Source: an uncultured Lachnospiraceae bacterium (GTDB lineage Bacteria > Bacillota_A > Clostridia > Lachnospirales > Lachnospiraceae). From it: a DNA stretch of 64,000 nt. The position numbers were made by a program, and so were the translations under genes. How positions within the stretch are numbered: the first letter of the stretch is position 1; every line of letters begins with the position of its first letter. The notes under the pieces are model-generated. The model worked only from the letters and a program-made list of their open reading frames with translations. It did no database searches and was not told the DNA's origin. The stretch spans positions 12,862 to 76,861 of the forward strand of contig CATOMC010000010.1 in NCBI GenBank assembly GCA_951801245.1, read 5' to 3'. Below, in pieces: positions 44,489 through 53,273 of this stretch.

Positions 44489-44701
44489 GTGAGTGAAACA
44501 CAATACGGCAGAAAGAGAAGATTTAACTACACGGTAATGATTTCCACGGATTCCAGGGAAGTCATGGTCAGAGAAGGGGACGAGATGATCCGGGGATCGA
44601 TTCTGTATGTGATTGGGGAGGAGAACACTGATCCGGGTTATCAGATCACTTATCAAAATAAATATATGGAGCCTATGGAACTGTTGAATATAGATGGTTA
44701 A
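44489..44701 (+). CDS. Small protein of unknown function
   Basis: A GTG start at 44489 has CGGAGGTAA nine bases upstream. The 70-residue product, MSETQYGRKRRFNYTVMIST and onward, is soluble and mixed alpha/beta with a SREVMVREGDEMIRG segment. It converges with yerC, 10 bp away. I do not recognise a family. Confidence 0.65.
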   Translation: MSETQYGRKRRFNYTVMISTDSREVMVREGDEMIRGSILYVIGEENTDPGYQITYQNKYMEPMELLNIDG

Positions 44702-44711
44702 GCGGAGCGCC

Positions 44712-44999
44712 TTATTTGCGAAGGCGCTCAAATATCAGGTCGTATCCGTCATTGCCATAATTGAGAGAGCGGTTGACACGGCTGATCGTGGCCGTAGATG
44801 CACCGGTCTTGTCTGCAATCTCCAGATAAGTGTTATGTGATTTTAACATGGAAGCTACCTCAAAACGCTGGGAGAGTGAGAGAAGTTCATTGACCGTGCA
44901 CAGATCTTCAAAAAAATCATAACATTCTTCTACGGATTCCAGGCAGAGGACCGCCTGAAACAAATGGTCTACAGCTTCATTTTTAATCTTTTTATTCAT
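44712..44999 (-). CDS. YerC/YecD-family TrpR-like regulator
   Basis: A 95-residue protein, MNKKIKNEAVDHLFQAVLCL and onward, with the TrpR-like helix-turn-helix LEIADKTGASTATISRVNRS and the preceding LCTVNELLSLSQRFEVASML. Relatives sit near DNA-repair or trp-type genes in Firmicutes. The regulon here is unknown. Confidence 0.9.
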   Translation of the reverse strand: MNKKIKNEAVDHLFQAVLCLESVEECYDFFEDLCTVNELLSLSQRFEVASMLKSHNTYLEIADKTGASTATISRVNRSLNYGNDGYDLIFERLRK

Positions 45000-45266
45000 G
45001 CAATACACCTCTTTATTAGATAATCGAACACTTTCATACGTTAAAACTTCACAGCCATTACGTATAATATAGCACGGGCAGATTGTTTTGTAAACAGGAA
45101 TAGCATAGAAAAAGTTTCATTTTGAATGAAGTATGTATGTTTGCAGAAGAGAATATAATGTGATATGATATAGCCGTATAAAATCTGCAAGTATACAGAA
45201 ATGATACTTATTACAATATGATTTTGGAGAGATGTTATCTAAAACAGAACAGAAAGTGAAGATAGA

Positions 45267-46241
45267 ATGGTTACGATTAGGGATGTAGCGAAACAGGCGG
45301 GAGTGTCCGTAACAACTGTTTCCAGAATCATAAATAACCAGGGGCATTTCAGCCAGAAGACAATCGAGCATGTACGATATGTTATGAAGGAACTGAATTA
45401 TCAGCCAAATGAAGTGGCACGCACGTTAGGAACTAAGAAGTCCAAAATGATTGCATTGATTCTTCCGAATCAGGAGTTGCCGGTATTTGGAATTTATACG
45501 GCCGAGATTGAAAAAGCAGCATATGAGAGCGGCTATCGGATTATTTTATGTAGCTCATATCTTGATAAAGAAAAGGAAAAAGCCGGCATTGAATTGCTGA
45601 AAAAGAATATGGTGGACGGAATTATATATGGGGGATTCAATACGGACTTGTCAAATTTTCAGGATATTGATATTCCTGCGGTGACAATTGGACGTAAAGT
45701 TTCCCAGTTGATACCGGTTGTACAAGCGGATAATGTTATGGCAGGAAAGTTAGCGTACAATCATTTATCTGCCAGGGGATGCAGCAAGATTTTATATCTG
45801 ACAGGCTATTCGGGAGGAATTTTGCTGGACGAAAAATATACGGGCATTAGAGAGATGGAACAGCAAAAAGAGGCATGTTGTTATCCTTATGAAATTTCAT
45901 TGGAAATGCAATTGAACTATACAATGGATTCGGCAGTCAACCAGGCTCTTTTAGAGCATCCGGATGTAGATGGGATTATTGCAGAAACAGACCTGATTGC
46001 AATGAAATGTATTCAGATCTGCAGCGGGTTAGGATATGATGTACCGGGAAAGATAAAAATAATCGGTTTTGGAAATCATTTCTATAGTATGCATACCAAT
46101 CCGCCGATTACTACGATTCACGAGCCGATTGCGCAGATTGCAGCAGTGGCTGTGGAAAAGCTGATTAAGCTGATCAGTAAAGAAGGAAATAAACGGGATG
46201 TTGTGATTCCTGTAGCTCTGATAGAACGCAAAACCACATAA
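45267..46241 (+). CDS. LacI-family transcriptional repressor
   Basis: A 324-residue repressor with the N-terminal helix-turn-helix TIRDVAKQAGVSVTTVSRII and hinge PNEVARTLGTKKSK, then a sugar-binding periplasmic-type domain. Two 16-bp palindromic sites of the LacI type lie 110-200 bp downstream, over a promoter. It therefore probably controls the next transcription unit, whose original sugar genes appear to be missing. Confidence 0.92.
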   Translation: MVTIRDVAKQAGVSVTTVSRIINNQGHFSQKTIEHVRYVMKELNYQPNEVARTLGTKKSKMIALILPNQELPVFGIYTAEIEKAAYESGYRIILCSSYLDKEKEKAGIELLKKNMVDGIIYGGFNTDLSNFQDIDIPAVTIGRKVSQLIPVVQADNVMAGKLAYNHLSARGCSKILYLTGYSGGILLDEKYTGIREMEQQKEACCYPYEISLEMQLNYTMDSAVNQALLEHPDVDGIIAETDLIAMKCIQICSGLGYDVPGKIKIIGFGNHFYSMHTNPPITTIHEPIAQIAAVAVEKLIKLISKEGNKRDVVIPVALIERKTT

Positions 46242-46353
46242 TGGAAATAGCAGTGCAAAAAACGGGCTTATTGTAGTCCGTTTTTTTATATGCCGTGAAA
46301 AGGTCAGCACAGTGATATGTCATAATCATATAATATTAGTAATAGTGCATAAA

Positions 46354-46369
46354 AGTAAACCGTTTTACT
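46354..46369. promoter_or_regulatory. LacI-type operator 1
   Basis: AGTAAACCGTTTTACT is a near-perfect palindrome with a central CG, the form of LacI/GalR operators. Confidence 0.75.
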
Positions 46370-46419
46370 AATAAAATCAAATGAAATATTATGTAAAATA
46401 TAGAAAATTTAAAATATAA

Positions 46420-46458
46420 AGTAAACCGATTGACTAAAAATGAAAAGGAAATTATAAT
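46420..46458 (+). promoter_or_regulatory. LacI-type operator 2 overlapping a sigma-A promoter
   Basis: AGTAAACCGATTGACT (46420-46435) repeats operator 1. Its last six bases, TTGACT, form a -35 box with TATAAT at 46453-46458 after exactly 17 bases. A bound repressor would block the promoter directly. Confidence 0.82.
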
Positions 46459-46505
46459 CATATCATCAATATTGATAAAATAATTTCATTCAGTGAACTG
46501 ATAAT

Positions 46506-47219
46506 ATGGCAACAGTTGAGGTAATACGGGAGGCAGCCAGAATAGGAACGAATTTTATTATTACACATGAACCTACCTGGTATACAGGCCATGATACAGT
46601 TTCGTGGCTTCAGGGGGATAGAGTGTATGAGGCAAAGAAAAAACTGATTGAGGAAAATGGAATTACAATCTGGCGCTTTCATGACCGGATGCATATGGCG
46701 AAAGATGAAGATGGCATATACAGAGGGTTTGAACGCAAGATGGGCTGGAAGCAGTATCGTATTCCATGTTCTGATTCAGAATCGGAGTTTGGCGGTTCTT
46801 ATGAAATCCCGGATACAACGTTGGAAGGGCTTGCGAATGAGTTTCAACAGAAACTGGAAATGAATATTATACAAATTGTGGGGAAAAAGGATATGCATGT
46901 GAGCCGGGTAGGTGTCATGGTTGGTGGTGGCAGCTTAGGGCTTGGAGTGGAAGAAAGACCAATGCAGCATATGCGTAGGCTTGATCTCGACGTGGCAGTA
47001 TGTGGTGATATTACGGAATGGACACTTAGCGCTTATGTAAATGATGCAAAAGCTTTGGGGATTAATCGAGCCATGTTGGTGTTGGGACATGAACGCAGCG
47101 AAGAAATGGGGATGGAATATCTTGGGGAGTGGATGAAGGATATAATAGGAGATATAGAAGTAGTATTTGTAGATGCAAAAGAGCCGTTTGACTATTTGGT
47201 ATATAAGAATTTAGAATAA
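46506..47219 (+). pseudogene. NIF3-family metal-centre protein, 5'-truncated
   Basis: The 237-codon frame starts MATVEVIREAARIGTNFIIT and THEPTWYTGHD, which in NIF3 proteins comes after about 45-50 residues that include the first metal ligand region. The C-terminal part is intact (VCGDITEWTLSAYVNDAKAL and LGHERSEEMGME, with the second His/Glu ligands). No ribosome binding site precedes the ATG and the upstream frame is not coding. It sits 48 bp downstream of the LacI-controlled promoter, suggesting that a deletion fused that promoter region to a NIF3 gene. Confidence 0.7.
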
Positions 47220-47417
47220 ACTGGCTTGCAAGGCGTAGTAGTGTTTGTTATCCTCACTAATTTAACTGGGATGTATTCATGGCATCGAAAATAAAACACT
47301 TGTCATGTAGTAATAAAAACTATATAATAGAGTGTAAGTATTATTTGACAGAAGGAAGACTGCAGGGCAGAGTCAGATTTTTATGTCTGCGTCCTCAGTG
47401 CAGAAGTGAGGAAAGAA

Positions 47418-48086
47418 ATGACAATCAACATGGAAGATTTGTTGAACAGTATATTCGAAAGCCTGAACAGGATAGAGTACATCAAGGCAGAGGATATTCC
47501 CGATATTGATTTATATATGGATCAGGTAACGACCTTTATGGATTCCCATCTGAAAAATTCTGTCAGGAATCCACAAAACGATAAGATCCTGACGAAGACG
47601 ATGATCAATAATTATGCCAAGAACAATCTGCTCCCGCCGCCGGTCAAAAAGAAATATTCCAGGGATCATGTGCTGCTTCTTATCTTTATCTATTATTACA
47701 AAGGGATCCTGTCGATCAGCGATATTCAGGAGCTGCTGAAACCGCTTAAGGAGAAGTTTTTTGCGAACGGAAAAGAATTTGATCTGGCAGATGTCTATGA
47801 GGAAGTATGGAGTCTGGCACAGGATCAGACAACCTTGATGAAGGCAGATCTGGAGGAGAAGTTTCAGGTTGCCCAAAAGTCTTTTGAAGATGCGCCGAAA
47901 GATTCACAGGAATTTTTAAGATTTTTTTCTTTTATCTGTATGCTGAGTTTCGATGTCTATGTGAAGACGCTCCTGATTGAGAAGATGATAGACGGATTTG
48001 GAGCAAAGAGGGACGAGAGAGAGCGGAAAAGGACTAAAATGCAGAATAGAAGAGAGGAAGCGGACGATTCCGGCATGGAGGATTAG
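47418..48086 (+). CDS. DUF1836-family putative regulator
   Basis: A 222-residue protein starting MTINMEDLLNSIFESLNRIE behind GAGGAAAGAA. The DUF1836 core is clear: TMINNYAKNNLLPPPVKKKY, SRDHVLLLIFIYYYKGILSI and a MerR-like helix-turn-helix. A C-terminal basic tail follows. The stop TAG is directly followed by the ATG of the HPt gene, so the two are coupled. Confidence 0.85.
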   Translation: MTINMEDLLNSIFESLNRIEYIKAEDIPDIDLYMDQVTTFMDSHLKNSVRNPQNDKILTKTMINNYAKNNLLPPPVKKKYSRDHVLLLIFIYYYKGILSISDIQELLKPLKEKFFANGKEFDLADVYEEVWSLAQDQTTLMKADLEEKFQVAQKSFEDAPKDSQEFLRFFSFICMLSFDVYVKTLLIEKMIDGFGAKRDERERKRTKMQNRREEADDSGMED

Positions 48087-48452
48087 ATGGAACAGATACG
48101 GACGATTGAGGATCTGACACGGAGAGGATTCGATGTAGAAGCGGGCATCGGGATGTGTGCCGGGGATGAGGAACTTTATCTGGAAGTGCTGCACGAGGCA
48201 CTGGAGGAGGGGGAGGAGAAGATTCCCCTGATCAGGAGACTTTATGAGGAACAGGATTATGAAAGATACCTGGTTGAGGTACATGGATTGAAAAATGCCA
48301 TGCGTTCCATCGGGGCAAACCACCTCTCAGAGGCAGCCAAAGAGCAGGAATTTGCGGTGAAAGAACAAAATTACGGACTGGTGCAAGAGAAGGTAGAGGC
48401 TTTGCTTGAGGAGTACCAGGATGTGGTGCATGCACTGCGGGAGTTGTTCTGA
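48087..48452 (+). CDS. HPt (histidine phosphotransfer) domain protein
   Basis: A 121-residue four-helix protein. The phospho-accepting His lies in YLVEVHGLKNAMRSIGANHL, the standard HPt pattern. No kinase or receiver gene is adjacent. Coupling with the DUF1836 gene suggests a shared signalling role. Confidence 0.88.
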   Translation: MEQIRTIEDLTRRGFDVEAGIGMCAGDEELYLEVLHEALEEGEEKIPLIRRLYEEQDYERYLVEVHGLKNAMRSIGANHLSEAAKEQEFAVKEQNYGLVQEKVEALLEEYQDVVHALRELF

Positions 48453-48470
48453 ACTTAGATGACAGTGAAA

Positions 48471-48516
48471 AGCCGGGACAGTAATGAAGCATATCATTAT
48501 TGTCCCGGTTCTTTTC
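48471..48516 (+). terminator. Terminator after the HPt gene
   Basis: AGCCGGGACA with TGTCCCGGTT, plus an inner TAATGA/TCATTA stem, followed by CTTTTCTTTC. Confidence 0.85.
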
Positions 48517-48571
48517 TTTCATTTGCCTCGGGTCCGTGAAGCAGATCAGGCAAAGATAATTTCGAAGTAAT

Positions 48572-49005
48572 TTACTTTTGAGAAGCCTTTTTGGCAAAGG
48601 AGGTATCTACCAGATCCTCGTAAGGGACACGGTCATCCAGCTCGCCGGCTTCTTCCAGGATATTTTGTAAAAGGGTAAAGCTGTCTTCTTCAAAGATCAG
48701 ATCCTCTTTCCAGGTATCCTGTGCAGCGTAGCGGGCAACGATGGTCTCGATGGTAGCAAGGTCGGTTTCTGCAAATTGCGGGGAGATTACTTTGGCAATC
48801 TCTGCAGGGGTATGGGTCTGCACATAGTCCATGCCTTTTTGCAGGGCTCTGGTGAAGGCTTCGATCACGGCAGGATTTTCTTCCAGGTAACTTTTCTTGG
48901 CGGAAAAGGCCGTGTAGGGTACATAGCCGGAATCTTCGCCGAGAGAAGCGACCACGTAGCCGTCACCCTTTTCTTCCAGGGATGTAGCGTGGGGTTCGAA
49001 TTCTA
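48572..49005 (-). pseudogene. ABC transporter substrate-binding protein, C-terminal part (split gene)
   Basis: The minus frame downstream of the attL core reads EFEPHATSLEEKGDGYVVAS and continues with TAFSAKKSYLEENPAVIEAF to the stop at 48572. This is the second lobe of an NMT1/THI5-type substrate-binding protein. The N-terminal part lies at 56362-56950 with the same orientation. Joined at the shared core the two give 1,023 bp in one frame, 340 residues, with the junction reading GQGDFSVEFEPHATS. Confidence 0.9.
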
Positions 49006-49025
49006 CAGTATACGATTTTTACTAC
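49003..49025. other. attL of the serine-integrase element
   Basis: The core CTACAG (49003-49008) is shared with attR. On the element side the arm GATTTTTACTAC (49014-49025) begins eight bases from the core centre, as the mirror image of the arm at attR. Confidence 0.88.
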
Positions 49026-49030
49026 CCCAT

Positions 49031-50392
49031 TTATATCAGAAAATTAAAACCGCTTAGCTGATGTGTATCGCGGTCTATCTCGATGCTCTTTATGGTGCTT
49101 TTCCAGAAGGTCTGTTTGTGGGGTTTATCGAGTTTCATGTACATTTCCTGCCAGTCGCCGCTGAAGGTGGCTAAAAGGGCATCATACGAGTTCAGGGGCA
49201 CTATCTTGTCGGCCTCATCATACTCTTTTAGTTTCTGGTCGAGTATGTCATACTGTTCATCATAATAATCCTCGCTGATACGTCCTTTCTGAAAGAGGAT
49301 GTTCAGCCGGCCCAGTTCTTTCCGGAGCGCTTCTGCGTCATGACGCTTATGCTGCTGTTTGTTTTTAAGCTGGATTCGGGTGACCTCTTCCTGCAGCCTG
49401 GCGGAAACATGCGTGAGCATATACGTCTCGATCTTGTGCTCCGTGAAGTGCGCACAGCTGTGCCGGCCAAATTTGCTGCCACAGCGGTATTTTATGTAGA
49501 TGCTCTCGCCGCCGTTTTTCAGAGGGCGCTTTTTGCGGTAGCCGGTGTAATTATTGCCACACCACGGACATTTGATCAGGGAAGAGAAGATGTAAGGGTC
49601 ATAACGCCCGGCCGTGTAGACCTTTGCGGAAGTGACCTGCCTGAACTTCTGCAGTTCTTCCCAGGAAACGTAAGGTTCACAGTAGTTGAGATTATCCTTA
49701 TCACGGCCGGCATAGGTCTCGTTCTTGAAGAGCCTGTCGACCTTATTGCAGGAAGGCGCCCTGTCGCCGTATTTATCTTCAAGGTAGCGGAGGGTGCTTC
49801 TGATAGAATAGCAGGAGCGGTAGTGGTCGTAGGCATCTTCTATGATGTCAGATACGGCCTCATCTTTGACCAACCGGTTATCGACCACCTTATAGCCATA
49901 GCAGGCGCACATGCCGCTTGTGACCTCTCCAATGGAGCGCTTATAGTCCAGGACGGCTTTGATACGCTCCGAGGTGCGGTCGCATTCCGCCTGGTTCACG
50001 GAGAGCATGATGTTGATGACCATCTGGCCGTTGGCCGTGGAAGAGTCGTAATTCTCATAAATGGTCTTCCAGTAGCAGTGATGGGCCTGCAGGATCTCTT
50101 CGGTAATGTTGTAGTCTTTGATATTGCGGAACCACCTGTCCAGCTTAGTGACGAGGATCATGTCTATCTTATCCTGCTTCACGTCCTCCAGGAGCCGGAG
50201 CAGGCCCTTGCGGTGTTTCATGGGCTTTCTGGCGGAGATGCCTTCGTCTGCATAGCAGCCCATGACGGTGTAGCCGTTATGTTCAGCGTATTCTGTGAGC
50301 GCTTTGCGCTGGGCCGGAAGGGAAAGGCCGTTGAGGTGCTGTTCTTCTGTACTGACGCGGATGTAGATGGCGCAGCGTTGGACTTTGGGCAT
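49031..50392 (-). CDS. Large serine recombinase (integrase)
   Basis: ATG at 50392 behind AGGAGGCCAATT gives 453 residues, MPKVQRCAIYIRVSTEEQHL and onward. The N-terminal resolvase domain has the catalytic Ser in YIRVSTEEQ and the Arg-rich active-site region. The recombinase domain follows, then a zinc ribbon (KCPWCGNNYTG with later CGSKFGRHSCAH) and a coiled coil. It lies only about 5-20 bp inside attL, as serine integrases usually do. It should catalyse attP x attB integration, and excision would need a directionality factor that I cannot identify. Confidence 0.95.
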   Translation of the reverse strand: MPKVQRCAIYIRVSTEEQHLNGLSLPAQRKALTEYAEHNGYTVMGCYADEGISARKPMKHRKGLLRLLEDVKQDKIDMILVTKLDRWFRNIKDYNITEEILQAHHCYWKTIYENYDSSTANGQMVINIMLSVNQAECDRTSERIKAVLDYKRSIGEVTSGMCACYGYKVVDNRLVKDEAVSDIIEDAYDHYRSCYSIRSTLRYLEDKYGDRAPSCNKVDRLFKNETYAGRDKDNLNYCEPYVSWEELQKFRQVTSAKVYTAGRYDPYIFSSLIKCPWCGNNYTGYRKKRPLKNGGESIYIKYRCGSKFGRHSCAHFTEHKIETYMLTHVSARLQEEVTRIQLKNKQQHKRHDAEALRKELGRLNILFQKGRISEDYYDEQYDILDQKLKEYDEADKIVPLNSYDALLATFSGDWQEMYMKLDKPHKQTFWKSTIKSIEIDRDTHQLSGFNFLI

Positions 50393-50412
50393 AATTGGCC
50401 TCCTATATATTA

Positions 50413-51492
50413 TCAGATTGTGCAGCGTTTGCAAGCAGCATAGTCGGCAGTAATTTTATCTGTCATGGGCATTATACGCGCGTTGGACATACCGCTACAT
50501 ATGCGGTTATAATGATATATTTTTGTTTTATCGTTTATAAAAACATAAGTTTGCCGATTGATTTGCATACTAATACTTTGGGATAATAAGTTAATGTCTT
50601 GTGGATATATTTTTAAATGTCGATCAATTTGATTGTCTAATGTATTAGAGACAATCTGCAGTGGCTGTTTATTTTTAAATATAGTTAAAAGATTTAAAAA
50701 TTGGTGTATACCTGTCTGGCTTTCAATATTTTGGAACTGAGGGAAACATGTAATAATGTTATCTGTTACTTTTAACTTATCAGAGTAGTTAGAACGAAAA
50801 TTATAAATTCGACCACCGTGTGCAGCAGCATTTCTGTAATCCAGGCATATAAATAAGGTGGTTTGAAACATGGTGATTATTTCGGGGCTAATACTTTCAG
50901 TATTAAGATTTGATACTAAAATATGCATTAACTCTTGTTTTTGATCATGCTTTAAAAATTTTATTAAGTTAATCAGGGTACTAAAGTAAGTACCTTTTAA
51001 TAGAATCCACGGAGGAACAATTTCATGTTTTTCACGATAATAACGAATTGGATCTTTACCAGAATGAATGTTAGTGTGTAAGGTTCCTAGGATATTCTTT
51101 AAACTGAATTTAGGATTGGAAGATGGTCTGTCCCTATAATTATTAAAGTTTAGATAGTTGTTGTGGTCCGTTCCAAAATTTTTAGCTATTACCTCTGCGG
51201 TGGCAGCACGTAGGCACTCTTCCAGTTCAAGCATGGAGGACATAATGGAATTACGAAGATTATGATCCAATATGAATATCGAGAATATTTGCTCGAATGT
51301 AGTATCAGATAAGTATTCTTTCTGACCATTTATCATAGTTTGATATGGACCGCGATAACTGTTTATAATATTATAGTATCCGTATCTGTCCAAATTTCTC
51401 ATTGCGATAAGTTCATCATCAAATAAGAGTCCTTTTTGTTTTAAATGGGCAATTTGTTCTTTAGAAGTAGTATATTTTAAATCTTTAGCCAT
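50413..51492 (-). CDS. Abi_2 (AbiD/F-like) HEPN protein with Cys/His tail
   Basis: A 359-residue protein, MAKDLKYTTSKEQIAHLKQK and onward, with the Abi_2 core (DRYGYYNIINSYRGPY, MLELEECLRAATAEVIAK). The HEPN-type RNase motif is Arg220-x4-His225 in LDYRNAAAHGGRIYNF. Residues 323-359 (IYHYNRICSGMSNARI and YAACKRC) add an H-x4-C and C-x2-C set that looks like a small zinc site. Abi_2 proteins abort phage infection. The tail is not part of the usual family. The gene ends 20 bp before the integrase start and is transcribed in the same direction. Confidence 0.85.
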   Translation of the reverse strand: MAKDLKYTTSKEQIAHLKQKGLLFDDELIAMRNLDRYGYYNIINSYRGPYQTMINGQKEYLSDTTFEQIFSIFILDHNLRNSIMSSMLELEECLRAATAEVIAKNFGTDHNNYLNFNNYRDRPSSNPKFSLKNILGTLHTNIHSGKDPIRYYREKHEIVPPWILLKGTYFSTLINLIKFLKHDQKQELMHILVSNLNTESISPEIITMFQTTLFICLDYRNAAAHGGRIYNFRSNYSDKLKVTDNIITCFPQFQNIESQTGIHQFLNLLTIFKNKQPLQIVSNTLDNQIDRHLKIYPQDINLLSQSISMQINRQTYVFINDKTKIYHYNRICSGMSNARIMPMTDKITADYAACKRCTI

Positions 51493-51747
51493 TTTTATCT
51501 CCTGTAAACAAAAAGAGCCTTGAATAAAAATATTTCAAGGCTCAAAATGTGACCGGACACCAGTCATTCGCTAATTAGCTACATTATAGTTGTATGCAAA
51601 AACCTTGTCAAGTATGTAATTTAAATTATATTTTAAAATATTTAAATTATATTTTAAAATATTTTCCGAACGTTCGGAAAACTAGCATCAATTTATTCCC
51701 TATTTAGATGTGCATTGCCATGCGATTTTTAATACTATTTTTCTCGA

Positions 51748-52497
51748 TTACTTAAAACAGATGCCGCAGCGGGAATATCCCTGTCCGATCAATTCATCCA
51801 CAGAGGCATTTGAAGTAGAATAATTTTGCGGTGCAATTTTTTTTACGCTGTCACAGGTTTTATGGTGTATTTTCATACTGCTGGTATTTAATACGTATGA
51901 ATCGTCTGTCTGCTGTTGGGCGGCATTGTCGTAAGTATTAAAATTATTATTTCTGGAAGTGCCTGTTGGATTCACAGCAGGTTCTGCCGTGTTATCCTGA
52001 GAAGAGGGTTCCGGTTCATCTGGAATGGCGTGTTCTTCGACGCCTTCATCTGCAGATGATTCTTCCGGGGGCTCCGGAATTATTTGCTGCTCTGAAGAAG
52101 ACGGCATCGCATTAACAGTGTTCTCATCTGGGATTGTGTGCTCTTCAATAGCTTCACTTACAGATGATTTGGCAATATCCTGTCCCTCGGATGTCCGGTC
52201 TTCGCTCACATCATTATCCTGCGGAAGCTCTATAACTTTATCGGTATGCGTATCAGAAACAATTTCTTCCTGATAACTCGTTGCCGGCATGTCATCAGAT
52301 TTTTCTGGAACGGTAATATTATCATCAATATGTGTTTCGGCAATGTCGATCGGTGACGCAGCGTCTTTTTCCTTCGGAGAGAAACTTCCAAAAACTGTTG
52401 GATAAATTAATATAAAACACACTAGCAAAAAAGCACAGACGCCAATCGATCCTACAAACAGTGTTAGCCAGTGAAGTGTACGGTTAGTCTTTTTCAT
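51748..52497 (-). CDS. Membrane-anchored protein with acidic linker and Cys/His tail
   Basis: A 249-residue protein with one N-terminal membrane helix (WLTLFVGSIGVCAFLLVCFI), a disordered acidic Ser/Glu/Pro-rich middle of about 155 residues, and a C-terminal module of about 45 residues. The module reads KIHHKTCDSV and then GYSRCGICFK, giving His212, Cys215, Cys244 and Cys247 as likely zinc ligands. The same kind of module ends the Abi_2 protein next door. No catalytic domain is visible. The gap to the Abi_2 start (51493-51747) carries a ~20-bp AT-rich direct repeat and no gene. Confidence 0.7.
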   Translation of the reverse strand: MKKTNRTLHWLTLFVGSIGVCAFLLVCFILIYPTVFGSFSPKEKDAASPIDIAETHIDDNITVPEKSDDMPATSYQEEIVSDTHTDKVIELPQDNDVSEDRTSEGQDIAKSSVSEAIEEHTIPDENTVNAMPSSSEQQIIPEPPEESSADEGVEEHAIPDEPEPSSQDNTAEPAVNPTGTSRNNNFNTYDNAAQQQTDDSYVLNTSSMKIHHKTCDSVKKIAPQNYSTSNASVDELIGQGYSRCGICFK

Positions 52498-52526
52498 TTC
52501 TATTATATTCTCTTTCGTTAGTATTT

Positions 52527-53000
52527 TTACACTAATTCAAACACGCCTAAGGCCGGTTCGAAATAGATAACATAGTTGTCAATAGTTGCAAAATGTCCGT
52601 ACTTGTTCCGGTAATACCGTATCGCTTCCGTAAGAAACTCTTCTGTCACATCCAGGTAATCTGCGGTCTCACTGAGAGAACAGCACCCGTGTTTATAAGA
52701 ATTTACAATCCCGGTCAGCCCGATCAGGCGGTTGTAGGCCCATCCGCGTGCTCTAAGTTCCTGGCGCCGGTCTGAATTGGATGCCTGGCCAATGATATCA
52801 CCAACAGTAGTATGGTAGTGGCCAAGTTCTTCGGCCAGTATGCAGGTGCGCTCGCGGGATGTGCGGATGTTCCGGTTTATCCCGATGACATTGCCGTTGA
52901 TGAGGCCGTCAGCTTTGGATTTAAAATCAGCGTTCTCTATGACATAAACGTCGTTTGTCGTACTCTCTTCGAGTAATTCTTCGTATTTCAATCTGATCAC
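52527..53000 (-). CDS. ImmA/IrrE-family metallopeptidase
   Basis: A 157-residue protein with the zinc-peptidase motif in CILAEELGHYHTTVGD. The first position is Glu rather than the usual His of HExxH, so the standard HELGH reads EELGH. In phages and mobile elements ImmA cleaves the partner repressor to induce excision. It lies downstream of the CI-like gene and TA pair in one leftward unit. The replaced first His may weaken activity. Confidence 0.85.
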   Translation of the reverse strand: MIRLKYEELLEESTTNDVYVIENADFKSKADGLINGNVIGINRNIRTSRERTCILAEELGHYHTTVGDIIGQASNSDRRQELRARGWAYNRLIGLTGIVNSYKHGCCSLSETADYLDVTEEFLTEAIRYYRNKYGHFATIDNYVIYFEPALGVFELV

Positions 53001-53043
53001 CCCAGGTATCTTATATATTTATTGCGATGTCGCAACAGGATTA

Positions 53044-53247
53044 TTAGTTATCCCAGTCAATGTTTTCAGAATCAACATACTCACCGTTTTCAGCTTCTTC
53101 TAGGCGTGAACGTTCTTCGGGGGTGAGTTTTGTAAAATCAGGATCCCATGCAAGAACAAGACGTTTCACAAGTTCCATAGCGAGTGCCTGTTCCTGATCG
53201 GGAAGCATTTCAAGCATATTTATTGTTAATTCAACAGTCTTTGTCAT
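53044..53247 (-). CDS. Antitoxin of a RelE/ParE pair
   Basis: A 67-residue acidic protein (MTKTVELTINMLEMLPDQEQ, ending VDSENIDWDN) encoded 26 bp downstream of the toxin gene. The helical N-terminus and acidic C-terminus suit a toxin-neutralising antitoxin. The toxin-first order is less common. Assignment rests mainly on pairing. Confidence 0.75.
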   Translation of the reverse strand: MTKTVELTINMLEMLPDQEQALAMELVKRLVLAWDPDFTKLTPEERSRLEEAENGEYVDSENIDWDN

Positions 53248-53273
53248 AATAATGTCCTCCTAATTCAAGGATG

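Noticed and set aside
49340..50443. 367-codon plus-strand frame
   Set aside because: Antisense to the serine integrase gene, with no domain.
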